A stretch of DNA of 64,000 bases from Sphingomonas xanthus (GTDB lineage Bacteria > Pseudomonadota > Alphaproteobacteria > Sphingomonadales > Sphingomonadaceae), in NCBI RefSeq assembly GCF_007998985.1, contig NZ_CP041659.1, forward strand, positions 62,001 through 126,000, read 5' to 3'. Under the pieces are notes generated by a model. The model searched no databases. It worked only from the letters and a program-made list of their open reading frames with translations, and was not told the origin of the DNA. Position numbers and translations under genes: made by a program. Shown one piece after another: positions 43,769 through 52,514 of this stretch. Position 1 is the stretch's first letter, and each line of letters opens with the position of its first letter.

Positions 43769-45415
43769 ATGAGCAGCCGCGAATCGATGGAATATGATGT
43801 CGTTATCGTCGGCGCCGGCGTTGCCGGGCTGGCCGCGGCGATCCGCTTGAAGCAGCTTTCGCAGGAACATGGTCGCGACGTTTCGGTCTGCGTGCTGGAA
43901 AAGGGCGGCGAGGTGGGCGCGCACATTCTGTCCGGGGCGGTGATCGACCCTAGGGCGATCGACGAGCTGATCCCCGACTGGGCGGACAGGGATAGCCCCC
44001 TGACGGTCCCGGTCTCCGAAAACCTCCACTGGGTCCTCACCAGGACGGGCAAATGGTCGATGCCGACCTGGCTGATGCCGCCCTTCATGCACAATGACGG
44101 CAAATATACCGCCAGCCTCGGCAATGTGACCCGCTGGCTGGCGGGGCAGGCCGAAGCTCTGGGCGTCGAGATTTTTCCGGGCTTCGCGGCCGCCGAAGTG
44201 CTGTTCAACGAGGATGGTTCGGTCAAGGGAGTGGCGACCGGGGACATGGGCGTTGCACGCGACGGAACGCACCGTCCCGACTATCAGCCAGGAATGGAAC
44301 TCCATGCGCGCTACACCTTCCTGGCGGAAGGCGCGCGGGGTCACCTGACCAAGGAACTGACCCGGATCTTCGATCTTCGCAAGGATAGCGGACCGCAGGT
44401 GTATGGGTTAGGACTCAAGGAGTTGTGGGACGTTCCTGCGGATAAACATCAGCCAGGACGCGTAGTCCATACGCAAGGTTGGCCGCTCGACGATGCATGG
44501 GGCGGCGGCTTTCTTTATCACCAGGCGAACGGTCAGGTCGCACTCGGCTTCGTCGTCGCGCTCGACTATAAAAATCCCTACTTGTCGCCGTTCGAGGAAT
44601 TCCAGCGCTGGAAGACCCATCCGGCCATCCGCGCCGAAATCGAGGGAGGCAAGCGGGTGTCCTATGGCGCTCGAGCGATCAACGAGGGAGGCTGGCAGGC
44701 AATCCCGACGCTCGCCTTCCCAGGCGGCGCGCTGATCGGATGCGCGGCGGGCTTCGTCAATGTGCCGCGGATCAAGGGCAGCCACACGGCCATGAAGTCA
44801 GGTATGCTTGCCGCCGAAGCGGCCTTCGCGGCGCTGTCGAAGGATCGGCGCAACGACGTGCTCGACAGCTATGAGCCGGCGCTGCGGTCGAGCTGGATTG
44901 CCGAGGAGTTGAAGATTGTCCGCAATGCCCAGCCCGCGGTGGCGCGCTGGGGCGGCACGATCGGCACCATGTTCGCGGGGCTCGACATGTGGCTCAACTG
45001 GCTGAAGCTACGGACGCCCTGGACGCTTCGCCACCACGCCGACCATGAGCAGATTGGCCGCAAGCAGGACTACCAGCCGATCGCTTACCCCAAACCGGAC
45101 GGCACGCTGACCTTCGACCGCCTTTCCTCGGTATTCCTTTCCAATACCAATCATGAGGAAGACCAGCCGATCCACCTGACGTTGAAGGATGCGTCGGTGC
45201 CGATCGACGTAAACCTGGCGCTCTATGACGCGCCGGAGCAGCGTTATTGTCCGGCGGGCGTTTATGAAATTGTCGAGGAGGGCGGTTCACCCCGGCTTCA
45301 GATCAACGCGCAAAACTGCGTCCATTGCAAGACATGCGACATCAAGGACCCGACCCAGAACATCAACTGGGTCGTGCCCGAGGGTGGCGGAGGACCTAAC
45401 TATCCCAACATGTAA
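43769..45415 (+). CDS. Electron transfer flavoprotein-ubiquinone oxidoreductase
   Basis: The 548-residue protein has an FAD motif (DVVIVGAGVAGLAAAIRL), the quinone-binding/membrane-association region and a C-terminal 4Fe-4S domain with CPAGVYEI and CVHCKTCDIKDPTQNINWVVPEGGGGP, diagnostic of ETF-QO. It passes electrons from acyl-CoA and amino-acid dehydrogenases, via ETF, to ubiquinone at the inner membrane. ATG 43769 follows AAGGACAAGGC. It leads an overlapping five-gene run through the RNA methyltransferase. Confidence 0.95.
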   Translation: MSSRESMEYDVVIVGAGVAGLAAAIRLKQLSQEHGRDVSVCVLEKGGEVGAHILSGAVIDPRAIDELIPDWADRDSPLTVPVSENLHWVLTRTGKWSMPTWLMPPFMHNDGKYTASLGNVTRWLAGQAEALGVEIFPGFAAAEVLFNEDGSVKGVATGDMGVARDGTHRPDYQPGMELHARYTFLAEGARGHLTKELTRIFDLRKDSGPQVYGLGLKELWDVPADKHQPGRVVHTQGWPLDDAWGGGFLYHQANGQVALGFVVALDYKNPYLSPFEEFQRWKTHPAIRAEIEGGKRVSYGARAINEGGWQAIPTLAFPGGALIGCAAGFVNVPRIKGSHTAMKSGMLAAEAAFAALSKDRRNDVLDSYEPALRSSWIAEELKIVRNAQPAVARWGGTIGTMFAGLDMWLNWLKLRTPWTLRHHADHEQIGRKQDYQPIAYPKPDGTLTFDRLSSVFLSNTNHEEDQPIHLTLKDASVPIDVNLALYDAPEQRYCPAGVYEIVEEGGSPRLQINAQNCVHCKTCDIKDPTQNINWVVPEGGGGPNYPNM

Positions 45416-47036
45416 TCGCCTGCTTCCCGCTCTTATCCTGGGCATCCTGGCCGCGCCCGCGGCAGGAAACACACCGCTGCGTGCCTATGTCGAGGCCCGG
45501 GCAGTCGAAATGAGCGGCGATGAAGCCCGATCGGCCCGATTGTTCGCGGCAATCGCGCAATCCGACCCCGGTGACAGGACGATCGCCCGCAAGGCGATTG
45601 GAACCGCAATCCAGTCGGGCCAGGCCGATCTTGCAGTGTCGATCGCCCGGAATCTCCCGCTCGACGAATTGCCGATCGATGCCCGGCTGATGCTGGCGGC
45701 AGACTTGGCACGTAAGGGCCAAGTCAAAAAGGCGGCCGCGCAGCTGGAAAAGGGGACGACCTCGACCGAAGCCTCGCTGTTCGCGCCGCTGATGAGGGCC
45801 TGGGAGGCGACATCGCGCCGCAAGGCCGACGGTGCCAATTCGCTGGCGAAATTACCCGAAGGGAGCGCGTTGGAGCCGATCGCCGACGAGCAGCGCGCCG
45901 CCATGCTGTTCGCGCTCGGACGGGTTGAGGAGGCCTTGCCAATCGCGAACTCGGTCGTTTCCAAGGGTGGCGGCCGCGAAACCCGCCTGCGACTTGCCTT
46001 CGCTGACGCCCTGCTCAAAGCCGGTAAGCGCAGTGAGGCAATGACCATGCTCGCCGCTGACGACGAAGCACTCAGTCTTGCCCGTGCCCGCGTGGAGGCC
46101 GGCCAGCCATTGCGGGCGGCCATCGATACGCCAGCAGAAGGCTATGCCGAGATGCTGGTGGCGCTTGCCGTCGATCTTAGCCGCGATGAGAACAAGGCAT
46201 TGCCGATCTCGCTGGTCCAGGTGGCCCGCCACGCCGATCCCACCAACAGCGAAGCGACAATTTTGCTGGCTCTGTTGCAGGAATCTGCCGGAAATTCCGC
46301 CGAGGCGCTGGCGTCACTGGACAGCATCAGGGATGACGATCTGCTTGCTGGCGAGGCACTGGACGTCGAAGCGCGCATCCTCGCCGATGAAGGCCGCTCA
46401 TCTGCGGCGCTGGCGCAAGCGCAGGCCGCGGCGAGGCTGCCGGGGGCAGGCGCGCATTCCTATCGCCGCCTGGCCAATGTGTTGGGAGACATGGAACGCC
46501 ATGCGGAGGCCGCTGCAGCCTATCAGCAGGCGATTTCCCGGACCGCCGAGGGGAAGGCCGAATGGTCGCTATATCTCCTCCAGGCAGCCAGCCTAGAGCA
46601 GGCAGGACGGTGGGACGAAGCCAAGGCCGTGCTTCGCCGCGCGATGGCGCTGGAACCGGAAAATCCCCTGCTTCTCAATTTCCTTGGCTATGGAAAGCTG
46701 GAGCGTGGCGAGGACCTGGACCAGGCCGAAGCAATGATCCGCAAGGCAAGCGCACTGCGGCCGGATGACGCCTCGATCACGGATTCGCTGGGTTGGGCGC
46801 TTTACAAGCGAGGCCGGTTGGCGGAAGCGATCGACACGCTGAGGCAGGCTGCGGCGGGCGATCCCACCCAATGGGAAATCCATGAGCATCTGGGCGACGC
46901 GCTGTTCGCGTCCGGACGCCGGATCGAGGCCCGTTTCTCCTGGTCTGCGGCCCTCCTCACGGCGGAAGAAAAGGCCAAGAACCGGATCGAACAAAAGCTC
47001 GAAACCGGCCTCAATTCGGCCAACGCCGCGCCCTGA
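45384..47036 (+). CDS. Exported TPR-containing protein
   Basis: The protein has a hydrophobic signal-like segment (LLPALILGILAAPAAG) and about a dozen helical repeats, with clear TPRs near the end (GYGKLERGEDLDQAEAMIRKASALRPDDASI and ALYKRGRLAEAIDTLRQAAAGDP). There is no ATG near the start; GTG 45384 is in frame, and GGAGG at 45389-45393 would suit an ATC or ACT around 45399-45402, so the start is uncertain. The gene overlaps the ETF-QO end and its stop overlaps the ispE start by one base. The role is unknown; adaptor function is likely. Confidence 0.75.
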   Translation: MAEDLTIPTCNRLLPALILGILAAPAAGNTPLRAYVEARAVEMSGDEARSARLFAAIAQSDPGDRTIARKAIGTAIQSGQADLAVSIARNLPLDELPIDARLMLAADLARKGQVKKAAAQLEKGTTSTEASLFAPLMRAWEATSRRKADGANSLAKLPEGSALEPIADEQRAAMLFALGRVEEALPIANSVVSKGGGRETRLRLAFADALLKAGKRSEAMTMLAADDEALSLARARVEAGQPLRAAIDTPAEGYAEMLVALAVDLSRDENKALPISLVQVARHADPTNSEATILLALLQESAGNSAEALASLDSIRDDDLLAGEALDVEARILADEGRSSAALAQAQAAARLPGAGAHSYRRLANVLGDMERHAEAAAAYQQAISRTAEGKAEWSLYLLQAASLEQAGRWDEAKAVLRRAMALEPENPLLLNFLGYGKLERGEDLDQAEAMIRKASALRPDDASITDSLGWALYKRGRLAEAIDTLRQAAAGDPTQWEIHEHLGDALFASGRRIEARFSWSAALLTAEEKAKNRIEQKLETGLNSANAAP

Positions 47037-47839
47037 TGCGCCTTTCCGAGCCGGCGCCGGCTAAGCTCAACCTCGCGCTCCACGTCCGCGGCAAGCTGCC
47101 TGATGGCCGCCACGCACTTGAAACGCTGTTCGCCTTCTGCACCGACGGCGACATTGTTCACGCCGAACCCGCCGACACGCTATCGCTCCAAATATCCGGT
47201 CCATTCGCCGAAGGCCTCGAGGTTGAAGGCAATCTTGTCCTTCGCGCTGCCGAAGCGCTGCGCGGTCAAACGGCCGATACGCGAGGCGCTGCGCTGTTCC
47301 TCGACAAGCGTTTGCCGGTTGCTTCGGGGATCGGCGGGGGATCAGCCGATGCCGCGGCGACGCTCCGGCTGCTGACCCGCATGTGGCGGTTGGATCCGGC
47401 GCGGGCGAGCGAGGTTGCGCCGGACCTCGGCGCAGATGTTCCGGCCTGTCTTCTAAGCATGACCGCCAGGGGCGAGGGAGCAGGCGACCGGCTCGCACTG
47501 ATTACCGACCCGCTGATCAGCGGCAGACCGGTCTTGTTGGTCAATCCGATGCACGGACTGTCAACCGCTTCGGTTTTCGGGGCATGGGACGGTATAGATC
47601 GCGGTCCGCTCGAAAAGTGGCAGCAGGGCCGAAACGATCTGCAGCCTGCGGCGGTCAGCCTCGAGCCCGAAATCCGCGAGGTTCTCGATTGGCTTGAAGG
47701 CCGCGAAGGCGCCGAATTGGTGCGCATGTCGGGCAGTGGGACAACCTGTTTCGCCCTGTTCGCAACTGAAGAGCAGAGCGCTGCGGCGGCCGGGCAATGC
47801 CCTTCGAAGTGGTGGCATATGGCAAGCCTGTTGCGCTAG
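47036..47839 (+). CDS. ispE: 4-diphosphocytidyl-2-C-methyl-D-erythritol kinase
   Basis: The 267-residue protein has the GHMP kinase motifs APAKLNLALHV at the N-terminus and LPVASGIGGGSADAAATLRLL, with the C-terminal MSGSGTTCFALF. IspE phosphorylates CDP-methylerythritol in the non-mevalonate isoprenoid pathway. ATG 47036 shares one base with the previous stop (TGATG). Full length for the family. Confidence 0.93.
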   Translation: MRLSEPAPAKLNLALHVRGKLPDGRHALETLFAFCTDGDIVHAEPADTLSLQISGPFAEGLEVEGNLVLRAAEALRGQTADTRGAALFLDKRLPVASGIGGGSADAAATLRLLTRMWRLDPARASEVAPDLGADVPACLLSMTARGEGAGDRLALITDPLISGRPVLLVNPMHGLSTASVFGAWDGIDRGPLEKWQQGRNDLQPAAVSLEPEIREVLDWLEGREGAELVRMSGSGTTCFALFATEEQSAAAAGQCPSKWWHMASLLR

Positions 47840-47848
47840 GGGCGGCGG

Positions 47849-49195
47849 ATGAACCGCCCGATCCTGACTGCTGCCGACATGCGTGCCGTTGAAAGGCGCG
47901 CCATCGACGCCGGCACAGAAGAGACTTTGTTGATGGAACGGGCCGGGCGGGCGCTCGCTGAGGCAGTCCGCCAATTCATCGGTCCGCGCGACACGCTGGT
48001 GCTGTGCGGCCCCGGCAATAACGGCGGTGATGGCTATGTCGCGGCCCGGCACCTGGCGCTTTTTGGATATCCGGTACGCGTCGCCACACTTGCTGAACCA
48101 TCGTCTAAGGCCGCTCGCTGGGCCCGGGCGCAGTGGGACGGGCCAGTAGAAGATTTTCAGCACGCCGATGCAGCACCCATAGTTATCGACTGTCTCTTCG
48201 GAACTGGTCTCGACCGTGAGCTGCAACCGTCTGTTTCGACTAGATTAGCTAGCCTCGTTGGCCAAGCATTGATTGCCGTCGCCTGTGACCTTCCGAGCGG
48301 GGTGGCGAGCGACGACGGGCGTATGCTGTCAGAGACCGGAATCTATGACCTGACGGTAACATTCGGTGCATTAAAGCCCGCGCATCGGCTGATGCCGGCG
48401 ATGGAACGCATGGGCCGGGTCGTACTGGCCGATATCGGCATTGGCGGCACGTCGGCCTGGTTCGAGATTGGCGAGCCGGCCTTGCCGCCCCTCAATCCTT
48501 GTGGCCACAAATACGACCGCGGTTTGGTCCATTGCCTCGCAGGCGAGATGCCCGGCGCAATTTCCCTGGCGGCGACAGCGGCAGCGCGGGCTGGCGCCGG
48601 CTATGTCCGTATTTCGACTTCGCGACCTATTGCCGGGATCCCGGCTTCAATTGTCCAGACCGGTACCGCCGAGCTGCAGGATGAGCGAATTGGTTGTATT
48701 CTGGTGGGCCCCGGTCTTGGCCAGGTACCACAGGTCCTGACGCTAGCGCTGACTGCGCCCAGGCCGATCGTCATCGATGCCGATGGCATCGGCCAGATCG
48801 GCGAGCCCGAGCGGCTCCACGGCCATGACGTCATCCTGACACCGCATGAGGGTGAGTTCGAAAAACTGTTTGGGAATTTGGGGGGAAGCAAGGCCGAGCG
48901 TGCCTCCGCGGCCTCGCAACGATCGCAAGCCGTCGTCGTTCTCAAAGGACCCGACACGTTGGTAGCGGCGCCGGACGGACGCATGGGTTTTGCACCGCCT
49001 GCACCACCTTGGCTGGCAACGGCAGGTAGCGGTGATGTGCTTGCGGGGATCATCGCCGCGCTACGGGCGCGAGGAATGACCGCATTTGACGCCGCTTGCG
49101 CGGGCGTCTGGCTGCATGGGCGGGCCGCGGAGCGGGCGGGCTCGGCGATGATCGCCGACGACCTGCTCAGCGCCATTTCCGCGATCCTTCGATGA
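47849..49195 (+). CDS. nnr: Bifunctional NAD(P)HX epimerase/dehydratase
   Basis: The 448-residue protein fuses an N-terminal YjeF-type epimerase domain (VLCGPGNNGGDGYVAARHL) and a C-terminal ADP-dependent dehydratase domain (DADGI, LTPHEGEF, LATAGSGDVLAGIIAAL). The pair repairs hydrated NADH and NADPH. It starts 9 bp after ispE and its stop overlaps the next gene by 4 nt. Confidence 0.93.
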   Translation: MNRPILTAADMRAVERRAIDAGTEETLLMERAGRALAEAVRQFIGPRDTLVLCGPGNNGGDGYVAARHLALFGYPVRVATLAEPSSKAARWARAQWDGPVEDFQHADAAPIVIDCLFGTGLDRELQPSVSTRLASLVGQALIAVACDLPSGVASDDGRMLSETGIYDLTVTFGALKPAHRLMPAMERMGRVVLADIGIGGTSAWFEIGEPALPPLNPCGHKYDRGLVHCLAGEMPGAISLAATAAARAGAGYVRISTSRPIAGIPASIVQTGTAELQDERIGCILVGPGLGQVPQVLTLALTAPRPIVIDADGIGQIGEPERLHGHDVILTPHEGEFEKLFGNLGGSKAERASAASQRSQAVVVLKGPDTLVAAPDGRMGFAPPAPPWLATAGSGDVLAGIIAALRARGMTAFDAACAGVWLHGRAAERAGSAMIADDLLSAISAILR

Positions 49196-50376
49196 GCCGG
49201 GAGATAGTCCGGATCGCGGCACGCGGCGATGGCGTGACCGCTGACGGCAGTCATGTCGCCTTTGCCGTGCCGGGCGACCTGCTGCTCGATGATGGAACAT
49301 TGCAGCGTGGGCCGGGGCATCAGCTGCCGCCATGCCGCCATTTCCCGGCTTGCGGAGGCTGTCAGCTCCAGCACCTGACTGACACCGCCTACGCCGACTA
49401 TTGCACCTCTCGAATTGCCGGTGCCTTGGCCCAGCACGGCCTGGAGGCCGAACTTCATGCGGCTCATATTTCCCCGCCGCGAAGCCGCCGCCGGGCGACG
49501 CTGAGGGCATTGAAGGCAGGCGGAAGGGTGCTGATCGGTTTCAATGAAGCTGGCAGCAACCGCATTGTCGACATGCAGGAGTGTCACATCCTCGAGCCCC
49601 GCCTGTTTGCGCTGCTCGCTCCGCTGCGGGTCCTCCTCGGCCGCTTCCTGCCGCAGCGTCGTACGGCGGAAGTCCAGATGACGCTGGCCGATCAAGGCGT
49701 CGACCTCTTGCTAAAGGGTGTCGAGGTCGAGGGGCTGGACGCGGTCGAGGCAGTGGCGGCGTTCAGCGAAGCGCAGCGGCTGGCCCGGCTCAGCATCGAC
49801 GAGGGCCTCGGGGCCGAACCGCGTTACGAGCCGCGACCGGTCACGGTGGATTTGGGCGGCATCCCGGTCGCCCTCCCGGTTGGCGCCTTCCTGCAGGCAA
49901 CCGCAGACGGGGAAGCAGCTTTGTTGGGCGGAGCACTGGAGGCGGTGGGAGGCGTGGCCAGGGTCGCCGATCTCTTCGCTGGCCTGGGGACGTTCGCCTT
50001 GGGCATCCCGGAAACGGCGATCGCCGCCGAAGCGTCGAGGGAGGCCGTGCTGTCGCTTAAGACCGCCGCGGCAAGGGCAGGGCGCGTGCTCGAGGTCCAG
50101 CATCGCGATCTCTACAGGCGGCCCCTGGACCGGGCGGAACTGGCGGGAGTCGACGCAGTGCTGCTCGATCCGCCCCGTGCGGGTGCCCAGGAGCAGATCC
50201 GTGAGCTTGCGGCATCGTCAGTTGCCAGGATCGCCTATGTCAGCTGCAACCCCTCGACATTCGCGCGCGATGCGGCGCTGCTGGTCGGCGGCGGTTATCG
50301 GCTGGAGTGGGTGCGCCCGGTCGGTCAGTTCCGCTGGTCCACCCACGTCGAACTGGTCGCCGCGTTCAGCCGCTAG
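49192..50376 (+). CDS. Class I SAM-dependent RNA methyltransferase (RumA/TrmA-like)
   Basis: The 394-residue protein has four Cys for a 4Fe-4S cluster near the N-terminus (CRHFPACGGC plus a later CHILEP), a SAM-binding VADLFAGLGTFAL motif, LLDPPRAG, and the catalytic YVSCNPSTFARD (Cys nucleophile). This is the m5U methyltransferase family, RlmD/RlmC-like. ATG 49192 overlaps the nnr stop by 4 nt. The rRNA position cannot be assigned from sequence alone. It ends 10 bp into the convergent MAPEG gene. Confidence 0.9.
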   Translation: MSREIVRIAARGDGVTADGSHVAFAVPGDLLLDDGTLQRGPGHQLPPCRHFPACGGCQLQHLTDTAYADYCTSRIAGALAQHGLEAELHAAHISPPRSRRRATLRALKAGGRVLIGFNEAGSNRIVDMQECHILEPRLFALLAPLRVLLGRFLPQRRTAEVQMTLADQGVDLLLKGVEVEGLDAVEAVAAFSEAQRLARLSIDEGLGAEPRYEPRPVTVDLGGIPVALPVGAFLQATADGEAALLGGALEAVGGVARVADLFAGLGTFALGIPETAIAAEASREAVLSLKTAAARAGRVLEVQHRDLYRRPLDRAELAGVDAVLLDPPRAGAQEQIRELAASSVARIAYVSCNPSTFARDAALLVGGGYRLEWVRPVGQFRWSTHVELVAAFSR

Positions 50377-50806
50377 CGCGAAGCGCGATGGCCAGCAGGC
50401 GGATCGTCAGCAGGATAAGGCATCCCGAACTCAGTGCGAACAGTGCGAAGCGGATCATCACGATATTGATGGTTGCCTGGACGAGGCTGTGCGCTATCCG
50501 AAGGCCGACATAGGCCCATGCAAAAGCCGCAGTGGTGGAATCGTTATCGCCAAGCAGTGCAAGCGCCAGGGCAACGGCGTAGAACAGCGTCGGCTGTTCC
50601 ATCAAATGATTATAATTATGCGCCTTCCACTGGATCTTCTCATCGAGGACGCCGTCCAGGTTCTGACCGCGCCCGCCTACAAGGCCCTTAAGATCGATGC
50701 CAGCGCGTCGCATTGCGGGGAGGCGCGTGACATAAAGCCACAGGAACATAACCATCGTCCAGGCGACGAGGACCACGACCGGGCCGAGGACAGTTGCGGC
50801 CTCCAT
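50366..50806 (-). CDS. MAPEG-family membrane protein (copy 1)
   Basis: The 146-residue protein has four membrane helices and the MAPEG motif AHNYNHLMEQPTLFYAVALALALLG. Members include microsomal glutathione S-transferases; the bacterial substrates are mostly unknown. It is a paralogue of the next gene, 4 bp away on the same strand, indicating tandem duplication. Confidence 0.85.
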   Translation of the reverse strand: MEAATVLGPVVVLVAWTMVMFLWLYVTRLPAMRRAGIDLKGLVGGRGQNLDGVLDEKIQWKAHNYNHLMEQPTLFYAVALALALLGDNDSTTAAFAWAYVGLRIAHSLVQATINIVMIRFALFALSSGCLILLTIRLLAIALRASG

Positions 50807-50810
50807 CGGA

Positions 50811-51260
50811 CTAGCCGCCCAGCATATCGTGGACGACGGTCAGCGCGGCGCAGACCGTCAGCGCGATCAGGCAGGCCGACGAGAGCAGGAACATCAGGAA
50901 ACGGTAGCGCACGACATTCACCGTGCATTGGATGAGGCTATGGATGATCCGCAGGATGACATAGCCCCAGGCCAGCCAGACGTTCAGTGGCGAGTCCATG
51001 CCGATCATCGCCAAGGTCAGCGTGATGGCATAAAATAGCGTCGGCTGTTCGAGCAGGTGCGTGTAATTGTGGGACTTCCACATCGCCTGGTCAGGGGCCT
51101 TGCCTTCAAGGGAGGCCCCGCGCGATCCCGGCGGCACGTTCCCGAGGGAAATGCCCATCTGTTTGAAGGCGGAAAAGCGGGTGACGGCCATCCAGGCCAT
51201 GATGACCAGCGTCCAAAGGACGAGAGCGACGATTGGAACGAGCAGCGGGCTATAATTCAT
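50811..51260 (-). CDS. MAPEG-family membrane protein (copy 2)
   Basis: The 149-residue protein has the same four-helix layout and SHNYTHLLEQPTLFYAITLTLAMIG motif as the neighbouring copy, with about half of residues identical by eye. It lies upstream of that copy with a 4-bp gap, so both are expressed together. The N-terminal MNYSPLLVPIVALVLWTLV is the first helix. Confidence 0.85.
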   Translation of the reverse strand: MNYSPLLVPIVALVLWTLVIMAWMAVTRFSAFKQMGISLGNVPPGSRGASLEGKAPDQAMWKSHNYTHLLEQPTLFYAITLTLAMIGMDSPLNVWLAWGYVILRIIHSLIQCTVNVVRYRFLMFLLSSACLIALTVCAALTVVHDMLGG

Positions 51261-51332
51261 GACGACCTCCCCCAGTCGGATGCCGGGGGAGGTTGCGTCA
51301 GAAACGGGTGCGAAACAAGTGCGCGTTGTGGC

Positions 51333-52418
51333 TTAGGCGAACAGTTTCGCGAAGCGGCGCTTATCGCGATTTTTCCAGGCGCCGCGGTGATAGGCGTCGC
51401 TGGCGATCAGCGGCAGCACCGAGGTTGCCTCTGCAAACACCATTTGCTCAAGCGCGGTTGAAACCTTGCCCCACGATGCCGCCTCCTGGAGTGTGGAGGA
51501 GGAGCAGGCGCCGTCACGCACGTCAGCGACCGTGATCTGGATTGCGTATTTGTGCACTTCGACATCGTCATGGCCAAGGATTTCAGCACAAACGACGGTG
51601 TCCTGGGTGAAGTTCTTCGGCACGCCGCCACCGATCATCAACAGGCCGGTCGTGCCGGCCTTGATCTTGATGTCCGTCAGTTCACGGAAGTCGGCGATAG
51701 CGTCGAGCACCATGTAATGCCCGCCGCGCTTCATCGCGTCGACCTGGTGCTTGACGAGACCGAAGCCGGCGGAGCTGTCGACGAATGCCGGGCAGAAGAT
51801 CGGCACGTCATGCTCATAGGCGGTCTGAACGAGGCTGTTGGTCTTCTTGGCATTGCCGTCGGCCAGCCACTTGCCCATTTCCTTGATGAACTCGCGGCTC
51901 GAATAAGGGCGCGGCTCCAGGCTGTCGGCGATCTGGCCGATAGTATGGTCGCAATCCTGGAGCGCGACCTCGTCGATATAGGTATCGTAGATGCGGTCGA
52001 TGTAGAGCGAGCGCAGCGTGTCGTCGTCGGGAATTTCCAGGGCCTGGTAATGCTTGTGCCCAAGCGCCTCGAAGAAATCCATGTCGACGATGGTCGCACC
52101 GGTGGCGACAATGGCGTCGACCATGTTGTTCTTCACCAGCTCGGTATAAAGATCCATACAGCCGCCGGCCGAGGTCGAGCCGGCAACGACGAGGATCACC
52201 GAACATTCGGGATCGCTCAGCATCTGGTTGTAGAGATCGGCAGCCCGCGCGGTGTCGCGGCTGGTAAAGCTCATCTTGCCCATTGCGTCGATGATCGGGC
52301 GGGCATCGAACGAGGTGATGTCGATGTGCTCAACCTCGGTCGACAGAAGTTTCGCCTTGCGGGTGTCGTTCACCAGCGCTTCGGTGTCCTGGACCTTGTT
52401 GAGGGTGTCGGTGGTCAT
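51333..52418 (-). CDS. Deoxyhypusine synthase-family protein (probable homospermidine synthase-like)
   Basis: The 361-residue protein belongs to the deoxyhypusine synthase family: VVAGSTSAGGCMDLYTELV, PIFCPAFVDSSAGFGL, MIGGGVPKNF and AASWGKVS, in which Lys318 corresponds to the active-site Lys of DHS. Bacteria lack eIF5A, and related bacterial proteins make homospermidine or act on other amines using spermidine or putrescine. The gene lies 96 bp downstream of ornithine decarboxylase on the same strand, which makes a putrescine-based polyamine role likely. The exact product is not determined here. Confidence 0.82.
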   Translation of the reverse strand: MTTDTLNKVQDTEALVNDTRKAKLLSTEVEHIDITSFDARPIIDAMGKMSFTSRDTARAADLYNQMLSDPECSVILVVAGSTSAGGCMDLYTELVKNNMVDAIVATGATIVDMDFFEALGHKHYQALEIPDDDTLRSLYIDRIYDTYIDEVALQDCDHTIGQIADSLEPRPYSSREFIKEMGKWLADGNAKKTNSLVQTAYEHDVPIFCPAFVDSSAGFGLVKHQVDAMKRGGHYMVLDAIADFRELTDIKIKAGTTGLLMIGGGVPKNFTQDTVVCAEILGHDDVEVHKYAIQITVADVRDGACSSSTLQEAASWGKVSTALEQMVFAEATSVLPLIASDAYHRGAWKNRDKRRFAKLFA

Positions 52419-52514
52419 TCAATTCTCCAATGCTCGCGCCTCGGTCGGTGCCGGGCGAAGAAGTGGCGGGAGCGCCCGCCGATGGACGCAACCCATGATC
52501 AAGTCTGAAAAACG

